Of a stretch of 64,000 nt of DNA, positions 1 to 12,099 are shown piece after piece (within the stretch, counting starts at the first letter, position 1; each line of letters opens with the position of its first letter). Source of the stretch: Drosophila persimilis. Taxonomy: Eukaryota > Arthropoda > Insecta > Diptera > Drosophilidae. The notes under the pieces were generated by a model. The model was not told the DNA's origin and ran no database searches. It saw only the letters and a program-made list of their open reading frames with translations. A program made the translations under genes and the position numbers. The stretch covers positions 14,942,001-15,006,000 of the forward strand of contig NW_020825289.1 in the NCBI RefSeq assembly GCF_003286085.1. Reading direction: 5' to 3'.

Positions 1-1295
1 AGTTGGTTTTCGGCAATTAAATATTACGAGCGAAATTTGTGCATCCCATCAAGTGCTGCGTAAATTGTTTTAGCAAATTCCCAGAAATATTCTCAACCGA
101 AATTCTGCACTAGCATAAAGCTTTACTCGAGTACACGTAAATATATTAGAAAAGTTATCCGAAACTGTAAAATTTGATATAATTAGCATTTCATTTCATT
201 CTTCAGTTAAAAACATTCCCTTCAATTTTCGGCGAACCTTTTTGGGGCCAAAACATTGTTTATGAAAGTTCCCAGGAACCGCAGAATTTTAATTTCCTTT
301 TAGCTTAAGGAATGCTGATGCTCAACAGGAGGAGCGTTTAAGAACTCCCTGCTGGAATGTGTTCCCTTATATGATTTCTTAATATATTTACACGATTTCT
401 GGGGCATTATAGCTTGAATGGGAAATCCCACAATAAAGTAGTTGTCTGTCTGGAGGTGCGGCTTGTCCGCATACGAACGATGGTCGAATCGAAGAAGAGA
501 GTTTGGTCAAGGAGCCCCAAAGATTCCCCAAAAGATATCCTTAGTTTTTATTGACTGAGTTATCTTTTAGTCTTCCGTCTGACAGTTGAACAGAAATGTT
601 TTCAATTTGCATTTACCTCTTGATTCCTATAAGTAATAACGAACATGATAAATTGACTTGATGAATATTGTATAGACATAAGTGAAACTTTCCCTGGTAA
701 ATCATATTCCACGCAAGGATACTCTGAGCTTCGACTGAGCTTGAAGTTCCCCTTCAGTCCCAATCTCTTCTTGGGTTTCTCATTAAATGAAATACAATTT
801 GTGCGGCTTAGTTCCCACTCGGGTTTCTGGCACTTCTCTCGAGCTGCCGTCAGTGACAGAGATAGAAACCTGCCCTGACCCCAAGGATCCAGTACCCTTT
901 GGGGCCTCAGATCTGGCCGTGCCCATGCCCGTGCCCGTACGTGTGGCTATGTAGTGAGCCTTTTTGTGCATGTGTGTTGTATGTGTGTGAGAAAGTGGGC
1001 CTTCCTTCGGTTTATAAAGTGTTTTTGAAATGCCAACGCTTATAATTAAATAAAACGTGCAACAAGAGAAATTAATGGGCGTGCGTGTGCTTGTCACTGT
1101 CCCCCTGTCCTGCTGTCCTGCTCTGCCTGTGTGTGGGAATTTGTGTGGTGTCCATTCATCTTGATTGTGTGCGTGCGGGCAGCCCAAAAGTATGCAGCAC
1201 TTTCCCTGTCAGAAAAACGCCCCGAAATGTAGCATACTTCTCAGCGTCGCATGTCTATAGCTATCATCTTAAACTCTTTTTGTTATACCCTACAG
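1..1295 (+). other. Pde8 intron sequence
   Basis: No coding exon is supported here. The stretch ends in the acceptor TACAG of the exon at 1296, so it is intron of Pde8 transcripts that start upstream of the window. The 202-residue open frame at 1085-1693 is exon 1296-1420 plus flanking intron read through. I see no repeats of note beyond short TG-rich runs near 960-1000. Confidence 0.6.
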
Positions 1296-4200
1296 GCACC
1301 GGCACTGGCACATCGGGCACCAGTTCATCCGGTGGCGGCGGTAACAATCGGCCAGGTCATCGAAAGTCATCGCTCGCCCTCGCCCTCACCCCCGAGGATG
1401 ACCCAATGGATGTGTATCAGGTGAGTGTCCATGTCCACATAAGGATCCACTGGATCCAAAGAGAGGTGGCTAGGCACGGTAAGTTGGGGACCGCATGGCT
1501 GTTACGTCTTTTGATAAGATCTTATCTTATCAGAACTCGGTTTATGGCAGCAGAGAGCAATACAGAGCGGAGAGCATGGCAAAGTGTTGCGCTTTTCGCT
1601 CTACATTCCGCTTTAAATAGCCGCTCACCCATACCAGAGCACTGTGATATGCATGCCGGAATGTGTGTGTGTGTGTGTGTGTTTTGCTTATAAACAATAG
1701 GCTACCAGAGAAATCAAATCAATTAACATTGAAGGTGGGAAATCAAAAAGCAAAGAAAGAAAAAAAGATTATACCCCGTCGCTGTCGATCGACGTTTTCA
1801 GTTGGATGTTTGAGCGTCGCCGAGTCGCGTTTCGACCACAAATCAAAAAACTGTGAATTACTACGTGCCACCTAGAATTGATTGAGATTTGGATACAAAT
1901 ATACACAGATACCATCACGGATAGAGATAGAGACGGAGATAGAGAAAGAAATACAGATACGATCGAGATTGTCGCATGGAAAATGCCAGGGCCTGGATCG
2001 CGTCTGTGTCTGTTGAGGCTTATGCAAACAACTTGTTATTGATCTAAGACATTGGACCGCTCAAGTGCTTAGCGTAATTGTCATTGTTATATTGTCATAG
2101 TTATTGCCATTGCGATTCCGATTGCGGCACAGTGAGTGAGTTACTGAGTGAGTGACTCCGAGTGTCGTCCGAGTGTCGTCCGAGTGTCGTCTGAGTGCAG
2201 TTTTATAATTAGCTGAAATGCGCAATTGCTTGCCAAAACTCACGAATGTCTTTCGCCGCAAATCCTCCGCGAAATCGTCGGCAACTGGCAACCGTGCAAA
2301 TCATTCGAATGATTGCCTCTCCGACAGCGACTCGGAGCAGTACACTGCGGTGGCCATGTCTGGCGGGGCTTTAGCCATTCCGTCGCCACAGTCCGATCAG
2401 CCGCACGATAATAATAATAAGAGACCACCGCACACGGATGGCGATAGCAGCTATAGCCGGCTGATAAGTGGCTCGCACTTGGAGACAGTGGCAGTGGCGC
2501 CAAATGTCCGCATCCGTACGATGGACGAAAGCTCCTTCACGGAAATGAGAGTGGAAGCGATTTCGGGGCAGGCTCCCGGTCCTACTTCCGGTCCTACTCC
2601 CGGTCCAGCGCGGCTTTCTGTACCAATTCCCGGGCGTAATTCCATTTCGTTGCCATTTGCGGGGCTCGGTTCGAGCAAAACGCCCGAGGAAATGGAACTG
2701 GAATATGAGGCGAATGTGAAGGCCGAAGGCGGAGACATTGTGACACCCCTGCGCCGAAACACCAACACCACCGGCACGAGGCCGCACAGTATGGCCCAGA
2801 ACGGGGGACGCAGTGCGTCGCTGCAGCCGGAAATAGTCGAGGCCATACGCAATTTAGACGTCCAGGGGCTCTTTTTCAACAATCTCGCAATGGAGGACGG
2901 GGACTCTGAGTCGGACTCCCAGTGTCATGAAGATGCTGTGGTACTGCGGCGCAAGGTCGCCGGCCTGGAGCGCAAATCCTGCAGCCTCTACGAGCGGCGT
3001 ATGCCCAAGATGCCGAAGCTCCATCTGATGGTAGCAGGAAAAAAGCCGCAGCCGCAGCCGCAACAGCAACCCGAAGATGATGATGATGAGTACAAAGTTT
3101 TTCAGGTAGTTTACAGGTGCAAGAAAAGAGATGTAACAGAAACCCCAATCCTATCCGTTTGAAGTTGCGGGAAATTTCTGGGAAATATTGCTTGTACATT
3201 TTCATTCCCGTAACTGACATGGAGCTCATCCCGCGTCTGTCTCTCGGCAAATCCCTGCCTTTCGCATATCGTATTAAAAAGCAGCACAAAGCAGACATCT
3301 GTACAGCCAGTCACAGAGTTTGAAGTCAGAGCCAGCGATTTTATTTTAATTTATCATCATTTAAGCGACACGAGCGTCACACACGCATTGTACGCGTATC
3401 TGCCAGATACACAGAGCACACACACACACACAGATCCAGATACAGATATACAACATGACGGTGTGGCGGACAAACGGACAGGCACGGACAGGCAGTGGGG
3501 GTATGAAGCGAAGCCAGGTTAAGCCCTCTTATTTTGATGGAAAATCCAGAGAAGCTGTAGATTTTTATTTAATTTTACACGTTGTTTCACCTGTCCTCCC
3601 GCCACTCAACTGTCTCCCTCTCTCTCTCTCTTTCTCTCTCTCTCGCTCACTGACATTTCTACTTCTCTTTGCAGCGAAATCTCATGGACTTGAAATATCC
3701 AACCGTGCTACCACCGAATCCTCAACTTAAGGTAAGCGTAAGCTCTACTCCAGCCAGACCTGCCCCATTCAATCAATGCAATGGCTGTCCCGTCCCGTCC
3801 CGTCCCGTCCATCTCCATCTTCTATTTCCATCTCCGTTTCCGTTTTCCAGGCTCTTTTAGTTTTCCACAAATCGGATAGCATCTGTGAGGCGGTCGCCTC
3901 CGCCTGCCAGCGCCACCAGCTGGACGTAACGCTGGTCAAGTCGAAGGAGGAGGCCCTGGACACGCTCCAGAAGTCGTATGCCACCGCCCAATGCTACCAT
4001 CTAATCATAATTGATGCGCGCTCCTCGAAAAATCTAGATGCCGAGCATATTGCAAGGTAAGATATGCGGTTCGGGTTCGGTTCGGCAACCAAAAATATAT
4101 CTACATGAGTTGGGTCTCTCTCTCGTCTTAGGGGCTGCTCAAGTTTATATAAGTTTGGTCGAAAAGTTTTCCCAACTTTTTCATTTTGATAAACTTTACA

Positions 4201-7200
4201 CTTTGCTATAAAACTTGCTTCTCTCTCTCTCTCTCTCCTCATCAGAACAATACGTCATACACATGGACACCATTTAACGACAATAATTGCCGTCTGCAAG
4301 AAGAGGTAAGTGGCAAGAACACGCCTAGCCATGCCCTGGCAGTTACTCAATCAACTTCGTCTGCTGGAGCCTTAAATAACGAACGACTCTTTGCAGTTTC
4401 TTCGAAAAGGATGATGTGCTAATTGCTCTATTGGACGCTGGCGTTAATAGAGTAAGTTTCCTGTTAATTGGCCCATCGGCAGCTTAAAAAGAGGCCAAAA
4501 CGAGAAACATACTATATACCAGATGCTCATCGGGGTCTATTATTCCACAGTGCGTAGCCGAGACGACAAACCTGGCCATGTGCAGTGTGGAGCTGAAGCA
4601 AATACTGCACTCGATCATACGGCCCCACAATGTCATGTCCACTCAACAGGTAATCAAGTTAATGTCCTTCTCCTTGGGGTTGCTTGACAGGGAATGCGCT
4701 CGCTCTGTCTCGTTCACAAATTAATTCAATTAAATGGTCCAAGTGAAATTGTAAACCACAAGCTCAACGCAGAGCGCCCTTCCTTCACTTGCCTTCCCGT
4801 CCTCAATGTAATATGTACCATATATACCCTGTAATCGTAGAGTAGATTAGAGTATAGTGCAAACTACAGTATATTGTGCTTCTCTGGCTCGCATAAACCT
4901 TGTGGATATCTGATTATACATACTAGAAACAAACGAAGATAAAGTTTTATTGGGAAAATAAAGCATGACGTCCTCCGTTTTTGGTAATCGATAATAGTTT
5001 TAAATTTATGGAACTACTGTTCAATGGTTGTATGTTAATAAGACTCTGATCAAACGACAAAATATAATCTTAATTAGATCAAAATAAGAATCAGAATAGT
5101 TCAGAAATAGTACTAAGTGGAAACAAACACAGAAATATCCCGGGTAGCCCATAGTCGTATCGTCCTGTATCTGCTCTCCATTGGCCCGCTAAAACTGTCC
5201 TTTGTATCTCCCACAGGCACTCTACACGGCACTGCATCGGCTGAAGGAGGTGGTCCTTATCACGGACGACGTGCTGCGAATACAGTACGCGAACCGTGCC
5301 ACGGAACGTCTCCTCAACATGCGGCTGGTGAGTGGATGGGTTTTAGGTGCCAGCGCCGCCGCTGCCGCCCCTCCTGTAGTTTTGTGCACTGTGTGCACTA
5401 GGTGCAATTGAAGCATTAATGGGATTTGCTTGTTTAACAAACAGGATGAAATCATTAGCAAGCCACTGGCGGACATTTTCGTGTCCGACCTGTCCACCAT
5501 CAGCGAGCAGGGCAAGAGCATCAAAGAGTTCGATGGGATACTGACAGTGCGACGCAAGAACCAGGAGGGCATCCCCATGCATGTTCGCGTCGTCCCAGTG
5601 GCCTGCATCGGGAGGTGAGTTCGATGGTCGGTCCCTTCTCCACTCAGAGCATTAATTGGCAATCTGTCGCTTGCGTTGGGGACCTTTTTCTTTCCGTTGC
5701 AGTGCGCCCACTCACTTGATTTTCAACTTTGATGTGCCCGGCGGACAGATGGACTTCATAGCCACCCTGCCGCAGCCAAAGGAGGCGCCGCGCGGCTCCC
5801 TACACTCGGTGCGGCGCTGCAGCTTCGATGTGCGGTCCATTGCCTCGGACGGATTGCGGAGGACCAGCCTGGCCAAGCTCACATCCCTGCCGCTGGAGGC
5901 CCCAATCACTAAAGTATGACTCCGCTTTGTGCGCTTTCTGGGATTTGAATTGGTTTATGGCTAAAACACGGAAATGCTTCTTGTGCCTATTGGAATGACC
6001 CCAAAATGTCGTCCGTGCTTGTATCCGTGTGCGTGTGTATGTGTGTATGCGTGTGTGTGTGTCTGGTTTGTGTGGTGTCCTGGTGTCGTAGTGTCCTGTC
6101 ATGCCCTGTGGCGCAGCAGCAGCAGCAAAAGCAATAGCATTAGCAACAATATTTGCACAAGAATACAAACCACACACATGCCGCACCACCCACCCACCCG
6201 TGCCTGCCATCTACACACAAACACAGGCACACCGGCGATCAGAGCCACCAGAGAACCGCCCCTAAATGCATTTTCAGGAGTAATTCGTTTGTGCTCTGTC
6301 CACAAATGTTTGCACTCACTCTGCTCTTAATTATCGAATCACTCAATCAATTTACGGTAATATAGTCAGCGAGGAAGCAAAACATTCCATTATCTTCCTC
6401 TATTCACTTCCTGCCCTGCCGCTGCCCCTGCCCCTGGCGCTGCAGCGTCAGCAGCATTGTGCTGCTATGCTTTTCTCTAATTATGCGAGCTCGACGTCAC
6501 TGACGTCATGTTCGAAAATTCGCCTTCGAGATGAGAGTGGCACTCACTCTCTTTCAAAGCAAAGTTGAAAGTAAATTACTACAAGGTGACGGGCCCCGCT
6601 CTCGCGACAGCAGTTGTCAAAGCGAATGAAAGCAAATTAGCTGCCGTGAGAACGCTCTTTGGTGAGGCCTCACCTTTTTTGATACACTTTGAGATAAGCA
6701 GTTACTTTTCGGCTCTCTTTGATTAGCTTTTTGCTACCGCTGCGACAGTGAGAGAGTAAGAGCGCATAAGATTTTACTGCAAATGCATTTGCGGGCACCG
6801 TGTTTCCATGTTTCATCTCTCTGAAGCTCCCTAATTTGTCATCAAAATTTTCCGCCTACTAATCCCAAAAATCAACGCCAAACCGCAACCAAAACAACCT
6901 TAATTGCACATCTAAAACAACATTTTTTACATATATTCTCTTTTTATCTCTTATTTGTTATGTTCTCTTTTTTACTTTTATGTTTTGTGTACTCGAACAA
7001 TGAACCAACTCATAAATACAAATATTAAAAAAAATAATGTACAAACTGTTCGTTCGCACGTTCGCTCGCTCGCTCGATTTGCTCGCTGCGCGTCGCTAAC
7101 CAAAACAAAAAAAAACAATAATAATAATAAAAAAAAAATGAAACTCAAAACCAACACAACAAAAAACAAATTCAAACCAAAAAAAAAAAACGAAACCAAC

Positions 7201-8994
7201 TGCGCACTCACTCGCACTTTAGATAATTAATTTACTATCACAAGTACAGGAGAATTGTTCGGCCGACGAGGCGCGGCTCATAGACAAGGTCTTGGAGTTC
7301 CTGAAGCGCGAGGGACTCTACAGTCCACAAATGAAGGAGATACGAACAGATGATCCCATAGCCACCGATCTAATTGGTGCCCTATTAACGGTAAGTGCAA
7401 ATGTTCAAATAAAATTAAATAGATCTCGTGATAATCTCTTCCGATCTTCAGGGACCGAGCGTTTACTCCTCGCGGCGAAGCTCGAATGACTCCATCATAC
7501 GCACAGGCAGTTCTACCCGAACTGCCACCATCGTGCCCGCCAAGATGAAGGTAAGTCGGAAAAAAGCTTGGGAATAAATACATATATGTACATATGTGAA
7601 TCATTTAGTAATCCAACCACCACCCACCCTCTTCCAGGCCAATCCCATAATAATGGAACTACTTGAAGAATCTCTCAGCTGGGACTTTGATATTTTCAAA
7701 TTGGAAGAGATCACCGACTACCATCCGCTGCTCTACCTGGGTATGGAAATGTTCCGCCGTTTCGACGTCTTCGCCACTCTGAACATTGAGGAAAATGTGT
7801 GCAAGGCCTGGCTGGCAGTCATAGAGGCCCACTACCACAAATCGAACACCTATCACAATAGCACACATGCCGCCGATGTCATGCAGGTGCGTGTCTGTCT
7901 GGCCTTCTGGCCATCTGGCCCCTTCCCTCCAATTACCACTTATCTATGTTTATGCTATCAATACTGTATCGTTTATCTGCAGGCCACTGGGGCGTTTATC
8001 ACGCAGCTGACCAACAAGGACATGATGGTCATGGATCGCATGGAGGAGGCCATGGCTCTGATTGCGGCTGCTGCCCACGATATCGATCATCCTGGTCGCT
8101 CCTCGGCCTTTCTGTGTAACTCAAACAGCGCTCTGGCCATACTGTACAATGATCTTACGGTGCTGGAGAACCATCATGCCGCCATCACTTTCAAGCTAAC
8201 TTTAGGTAAGGAATACCGAAACCAAAACCTCCATACACGTTATGGGATGGAAGGTATCTCTAAGAATCTCTTTCCTGCAGGCGACGATAAGATCAACATA
8301 TTTAAGAACCTGGACAAGGAAACATACAAATCGGCGCGCAGCACCATTATTGACATGATATTGGCCACCGAGATGACGCGACACTTTGAGCACTTGGCCA
8401 AGTTTGTGAGCGTCTTTGGGGGCGAGGAGCCGCGCGAAGTAAGTGAATCCCCCCTTAGTATATGTATGGAATGTATGTACAAAATGGAATCCATCGTATC
8501 TCTTAGCATAACCCACAGTCGGATGAGGAGACAGCTATACTCATGCGCCGCATGCTCATCAAGGTGGCCGATGTGAGCAACCCGGCCCGGCCCATGCAGT
8601 TCTGCATCGAGTGGGCGCGGCGCATTGCCGAGGAGTACTTCATGCAGACGGACGAGGAGAAGCAGCGGCATTTGCCCATCGTTATGCCCATGTTCGATCG
8701 GGCCACATGCAGCATACCAAAGAGCCAGATCGGTTTCATCGAATACATCATACAGGACATGATGCATGCCTGGGAGAGTATGTATTGGATTTATCCTGTG
8801 CCTGCGGCAACTTGTTGAATGATCTCTCTCGCTCTCTCGTATCTTCAACAGGCTTCATTGACATGCCCCAGCTCATCACCTACATGCAGATCAACTACTC
8901 ACAGTGGAAGAAGTACGACGAGCAGGGCGTGAACACATTGGCCGATGTTATGGCCATGCAGCCGCCGATGGTAAAGCTGGCTAATTCCAAATAG
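1296..8994 (+). CDS. Pde8: cAMP-specific 3',5'-cyclic phosphodiesterase 8 (5' end outside window)
   Basis: Hydrolyses cAMP to 5'-AMP and so limits PKA signalling. Exons: 1296-1420, 3675-3731, 3851-4056, 4246-4305, 4397-4451, 4551-4649, 5217-5327, 5445-5614, 5703-5913, 7223-7390, 7452-7550, 7638-7886, 7983-8205, 8281-8438, 8507-8777, 8852-8994. All junctions are GT-AG and in phase, giving 800 residues in the window. Order: receiver-like (REC) domain (3851-4649, with [10 protein letters not shown] and HLIIIDAR), PAS domain (5217-5614, with [15 protein letters not shown]), a linker with basic/serine-rich RRCSFD and RRTS sites, then the catalytic domain (7638-8994). Class I PDE metal-site signatures HNSTHAADV and [10 protein letters not shown] are intact, and SQIGFI supplies the glutamine that binds the purine. 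REC plus PAS identifies PDE8 rather than other PDEs. Exon 1296-1420 starts in phase 1, so coding exons lie upstream of the window. The stop is TAG at 8992-8994; see the findings for the open frame after it. Confidence 0.95.
2218..3105 (+). CDS. Pde8: Alternative first coding exon of Pde8 (long N-terminal isoform)
   Basis: A 296-codon open segment starting [17 protein letters not shown] and ending in VFQ just before a GTAGTT donor. It ends in phase 0, exactly like exon 1296-1420, so either can be spliced to the exon at 3675. Joined to the downstream exons it gives a complete 1055-residue protein, so this isoform is fully contained in the window. The exon encodes a low-complexity, probably disordered N-terminus: a basic start, an Asn tract, a repeated [12 protein letters not shown] stretch, a Gln/Pro run and an acidic run near the end. 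The GC-rich codon use contrasts with the flanking DNA. Its own promoter should lie just upstream; an imperfect 11-bp repeat of the form CGAGTGTCGTC occurs three times at about 2157-2195. The GTAGTT donor is weaker than the other donors of the gene. Confidence 0.8.
5914..7222 (+). other. Pde8 intron with promoter-like island and A-rich 3' part
   Basis: This 1.3-kb intron is one of the larger ones in the gene. The first part holds TG and CA runs. 6480-6800 is a denser segment with a CRE palindrome, GAGAG/CTCTC runs, an AGATAAG GATA site near 6693 and the palindrome GTGAGGCCTCAC near 6662, which together look like an enhancer or internal promoter. From 6840 the intron is very A-rich on this strand up to the TTTAG acceptor at 7222. 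No open frame here has coding character. Confidence 0.5.
6492..6508. promoter_or_regulatory. Paired CRE-like sites in a Pde8 intron
   Basis: A perfect palindromic cAMP response element TGACGTCA is at 6501-6508, with a second core CGACGTCA 9 bp upstream at 6492-6499. CREB/ATF-family factors bind this sequence. Its place inside a cAMP phosphodiesterase gene suggests feedback control, but function is inferred from the motif only. Confidence 0.45.
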
Positions 8995-11340
8995 CATACG
9001 GCCTTCCGGAGATTATTCTCGGGTCTACTGAAGCCACTGCCGGCCCAGGCGCCGGGCACATCCACAATTGGCGAGAATGAACTGGAGGATGCGCTCTAGT
9101 GACGGCGCAGGCGTTCCGCCCGTGGCCCCACCTGGCGGCGCAGTTACTCTGCATAATCCTCTCATTGTTGCTGTTGCCCCTCCACACACCTGGATCCAGA
9201 TACATGTCCAGATCCATTTCCGCTCCATCTGTCATACATATCTCGGATTAACAGGAAGGCGTCGTATGGGTACAGAGGAAGGGGCAGTGCTCCAGTGCTG
9301 CCACGCAGTCAACAACACACAAAGTGGTGCCAAGCGGTGTCGCAAAGCAGAAAACAGAAACAAATACCTAACCTAACTAAAGCAAGTTTAAACAATTATT
9401 GGGCTGGACTCAAAATTTAATGTTTAAGAAGCATCACAAAAGCGAAATCAATACAGAATCGTAAATGTATATCAAACCTATGTAAATGTGAGTCTGTATG
9501 TGTGTGCGTGTATGTCCCCCGTACCACTGTATATGTGTATGTGCTTAGGGTAAAGAAACAAAAAAGGAAAACGCAAAAAACAAAAATAAAAATGAAAATG
9601 AAAAAAAACCACCAAACAAACAAAAATCCACAGAAATTGGATCAACAACGGAGGAACAATAGGGCGTGGCGTGCGCTCAAAAAGTACCTTTAAACGGTAA
9701 AACGGTATAACAGTATAGCACAATAGCATCTTAGCGGAATCGGTATTAGTCGGTGCCGCGCAATCAGAAACAATTTTTAGCGAGCGCACAGTGAGCGCTA
9801 AACATATTTCTTTCCCATCTAGAAGACAATCTACGTTAAGTTATGCACTCAAAATTGTGTCTAAATAACTTAATCGTTGTCCAGATCAGAAAAATAAACG
9901 AAACCCAGAACGGAGTTGAAAATGGCAATGGAGGGACTACTAAATATACTACTATGCTATATAAAATGGTATAACTATAAAAAAAGAAACAAAAAAACTG
10001 ATGAAAACCAATTCGAATCCACACTTGAGACATATGAAATTGTATGGGGCCCCTTTTACTACCTACTAATTAACTAGTTACCTACTTTCTTAACTAAGTA
10101 AACACACAAAAAAAAGGAGATCGAGGAACGAGAGAAACTTTCCTAACTAATATTATTAATGTTGTTTAGCTTTCTAAGCCCAAAATGTTTTACAATTAAG
10201 TGGAATCCTTTTTGAAATCTTTTTATCTAATTGACTGAACAAATTACATATATACATATATATACATATACATACATAACTGTATATCTAATACGAGTCG
10301 ATAATATGTTCTTGTTAAAAAACAAAAGAAACAAAAACGGAAATGAAATTGAAAAGCAAAATAATATATACAATATATACATATATACAATTTATACAAA
10401 TTTTACGAAGCATATTAAAAATAATATACATATACATATATATTTATATGTCCTATCGGCATTCATTCACACAATTACAGTTATTTGTATGTGTTACAAA
10501 AGTGTTTTATCCTGTGCTTCACGATGTTTTGATAGAAATTATATACATGTATACAAGTCACCCGAACGACCTCCTCCCACCAGAGGAAAGAAAGAACTGT
10601 GTAGTAAAATTATCCCCAATCCCCTAGAGAACCCCTAGACCTGCCCGACCCTAGAGTATCATAAAAAAGCAAAGACCCAACTGAATGAGTCGCCTGGAGT
10701 TGTTCTTGCTTTCGTTTCCTCCCACCTTTCTACTGGAACAGATCACACATATAAACGTACATAATACTGAGCGATAAGGGAATATATATATGCATATTTA
10801 ATGTTGTTAATATGTGTGTTTAATTGTATGTTGTATTGGCGTAAATAAAATAAATTACAACCAGAATATACTGAAATGAAAAATACAAAATAGTGGAAAC
10901 CAAGAAAAATAATTCGCAAAAATTGCGCATAGACATACATACAATATATAATACGATAAAACGCTAAACAATTCATGTGTTATATTAAATATTATATATA
11001 GATACGATACTATATGTTTCTGAACACACATACATATGATAAATCTTTACATACATACATACAACAATGTATATTTGTTACTACATCTGTTTGCTCCTTG
11101 CAGGTTAAGGATTATAAATGTTAAGATTTAGTCAAATTTATTGTAAAAAACAATTACAAATGAAAACAAACAACAACCAAAACAAAATGAAAAACAAAAA
11201 CAAAATGCAAATAATACGAATAAAAATTAAAAAAAAAGATAATCTAAAAAAAACTGCGAAAGGGAAATTTCGGGTCAAGGTTGGAACCAGTTTGGAATGC
11301 GCCTCAGGCCATTGTACGGTGGGATATTCTATCAATAAAT
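8995..11340 (+). other. Pde8 3' untranslated region
   Basis: After the stop codon and a short in-frame open extension to 9099, the sequence becomes AT-rich with long A runs, ACATA/TATGT repeats and no further coding character. Canonical AATAAA signals lie at 9893-9898, 10844-10849 and 11334-11339, so 3'UTR lengths of about 0.9, 1.9 and 2.35 kb are possible. The exact cleavage site cannot be told from sequence. Many short open frames here are AT-rich noise. Confidence 0.55.
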
Positions 11341-12099
11341 TATATAATGAATGCTAGCGTCTGGCTCATTCATATTTCATTCAATAATAATCGTAAGCAT
11401 GATCGACTCTTATGGCGTATGGCCGACCCCCACCATGCATTCAAACAACCTGTTTTGCCCGACCGAAGCAAGGTATTCTTCCAATTTGATGGGTGCCAAA
11501 AAAGGGGGCATAATTTCACTTGCCAAAGCGTCAATCGAAAGGTAAACAAAGCCAAAAACTTTCTTCGGCTAAACAGAAAGGTGTCCCGAACAAAGAAAGT
11601 CTCTCGTTCCGGGCCAGGTTTACAGCACGATCGCTTCATGCAACTCGAAAATCGAGGCGCGATTCGGTAAGAAACGAGTCCGGTTACGCGTGTGGATGTG
11701 GATACTAGTATTGTATTGTGTGTCAACGGAGCGAGGGGCTAATTGCATAATCTCATGAGTAAATTCGAGATGGTAGCGTGATCCAGGGATCAGTGGATCA
11801 TTTGATGCTGAGCAACTCCGTCAATCATATTTAATTTACTAATGATCATAAAACTAATCAGTTCTTATGGCGCACACCGACCCCCACAATTGAAGAAGTT
11901 CAGTTTGATCTCAAGATCGTGCAAGTTCTTATATGTCTTTTCGCACTCACGATCGTGTCACGCGCCCATCATCAACCTACACAGGGGCGAGAAATTCTGC
12001 TCCGATCGCTTTTGATTTCTCAAGCTGCGTTTAATACGGCCCCAACTGCCGAGACGTTCAGTTCGATCGATCGTTTAAGCCGTATACGGGACTATCGCC
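11341..12099. other. Intergenic region upstream of the first sulfotransferase gene
   Basis: About 750 bp between the last Pde8 polyadenylation signal and the sulfotransferase start codon. It contains two diverged copies of a segment of about 60 bp, near 11380-11440 and 11835-11895, both with CTTATGGCG followed by CCGACCCCCAC. No TATA box stands out. The open frames of 62-129 residues on both strands overlap each other and show no domain. Confidence 0.4.

Noticed and set aside
1085-1693. 202-codon frame at the left end
   Set aside because: Only 1296-1420 is a real Pde8 exon; the rest is intron read through without a stop.
8971-8994. 24-nt GT-AG segment at the end of Pde8 that would remove the stop codon if spliced
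   Set aside because: Far below the minimum intron length known in flies (about 40 nt); readthrough explains the open frame better.
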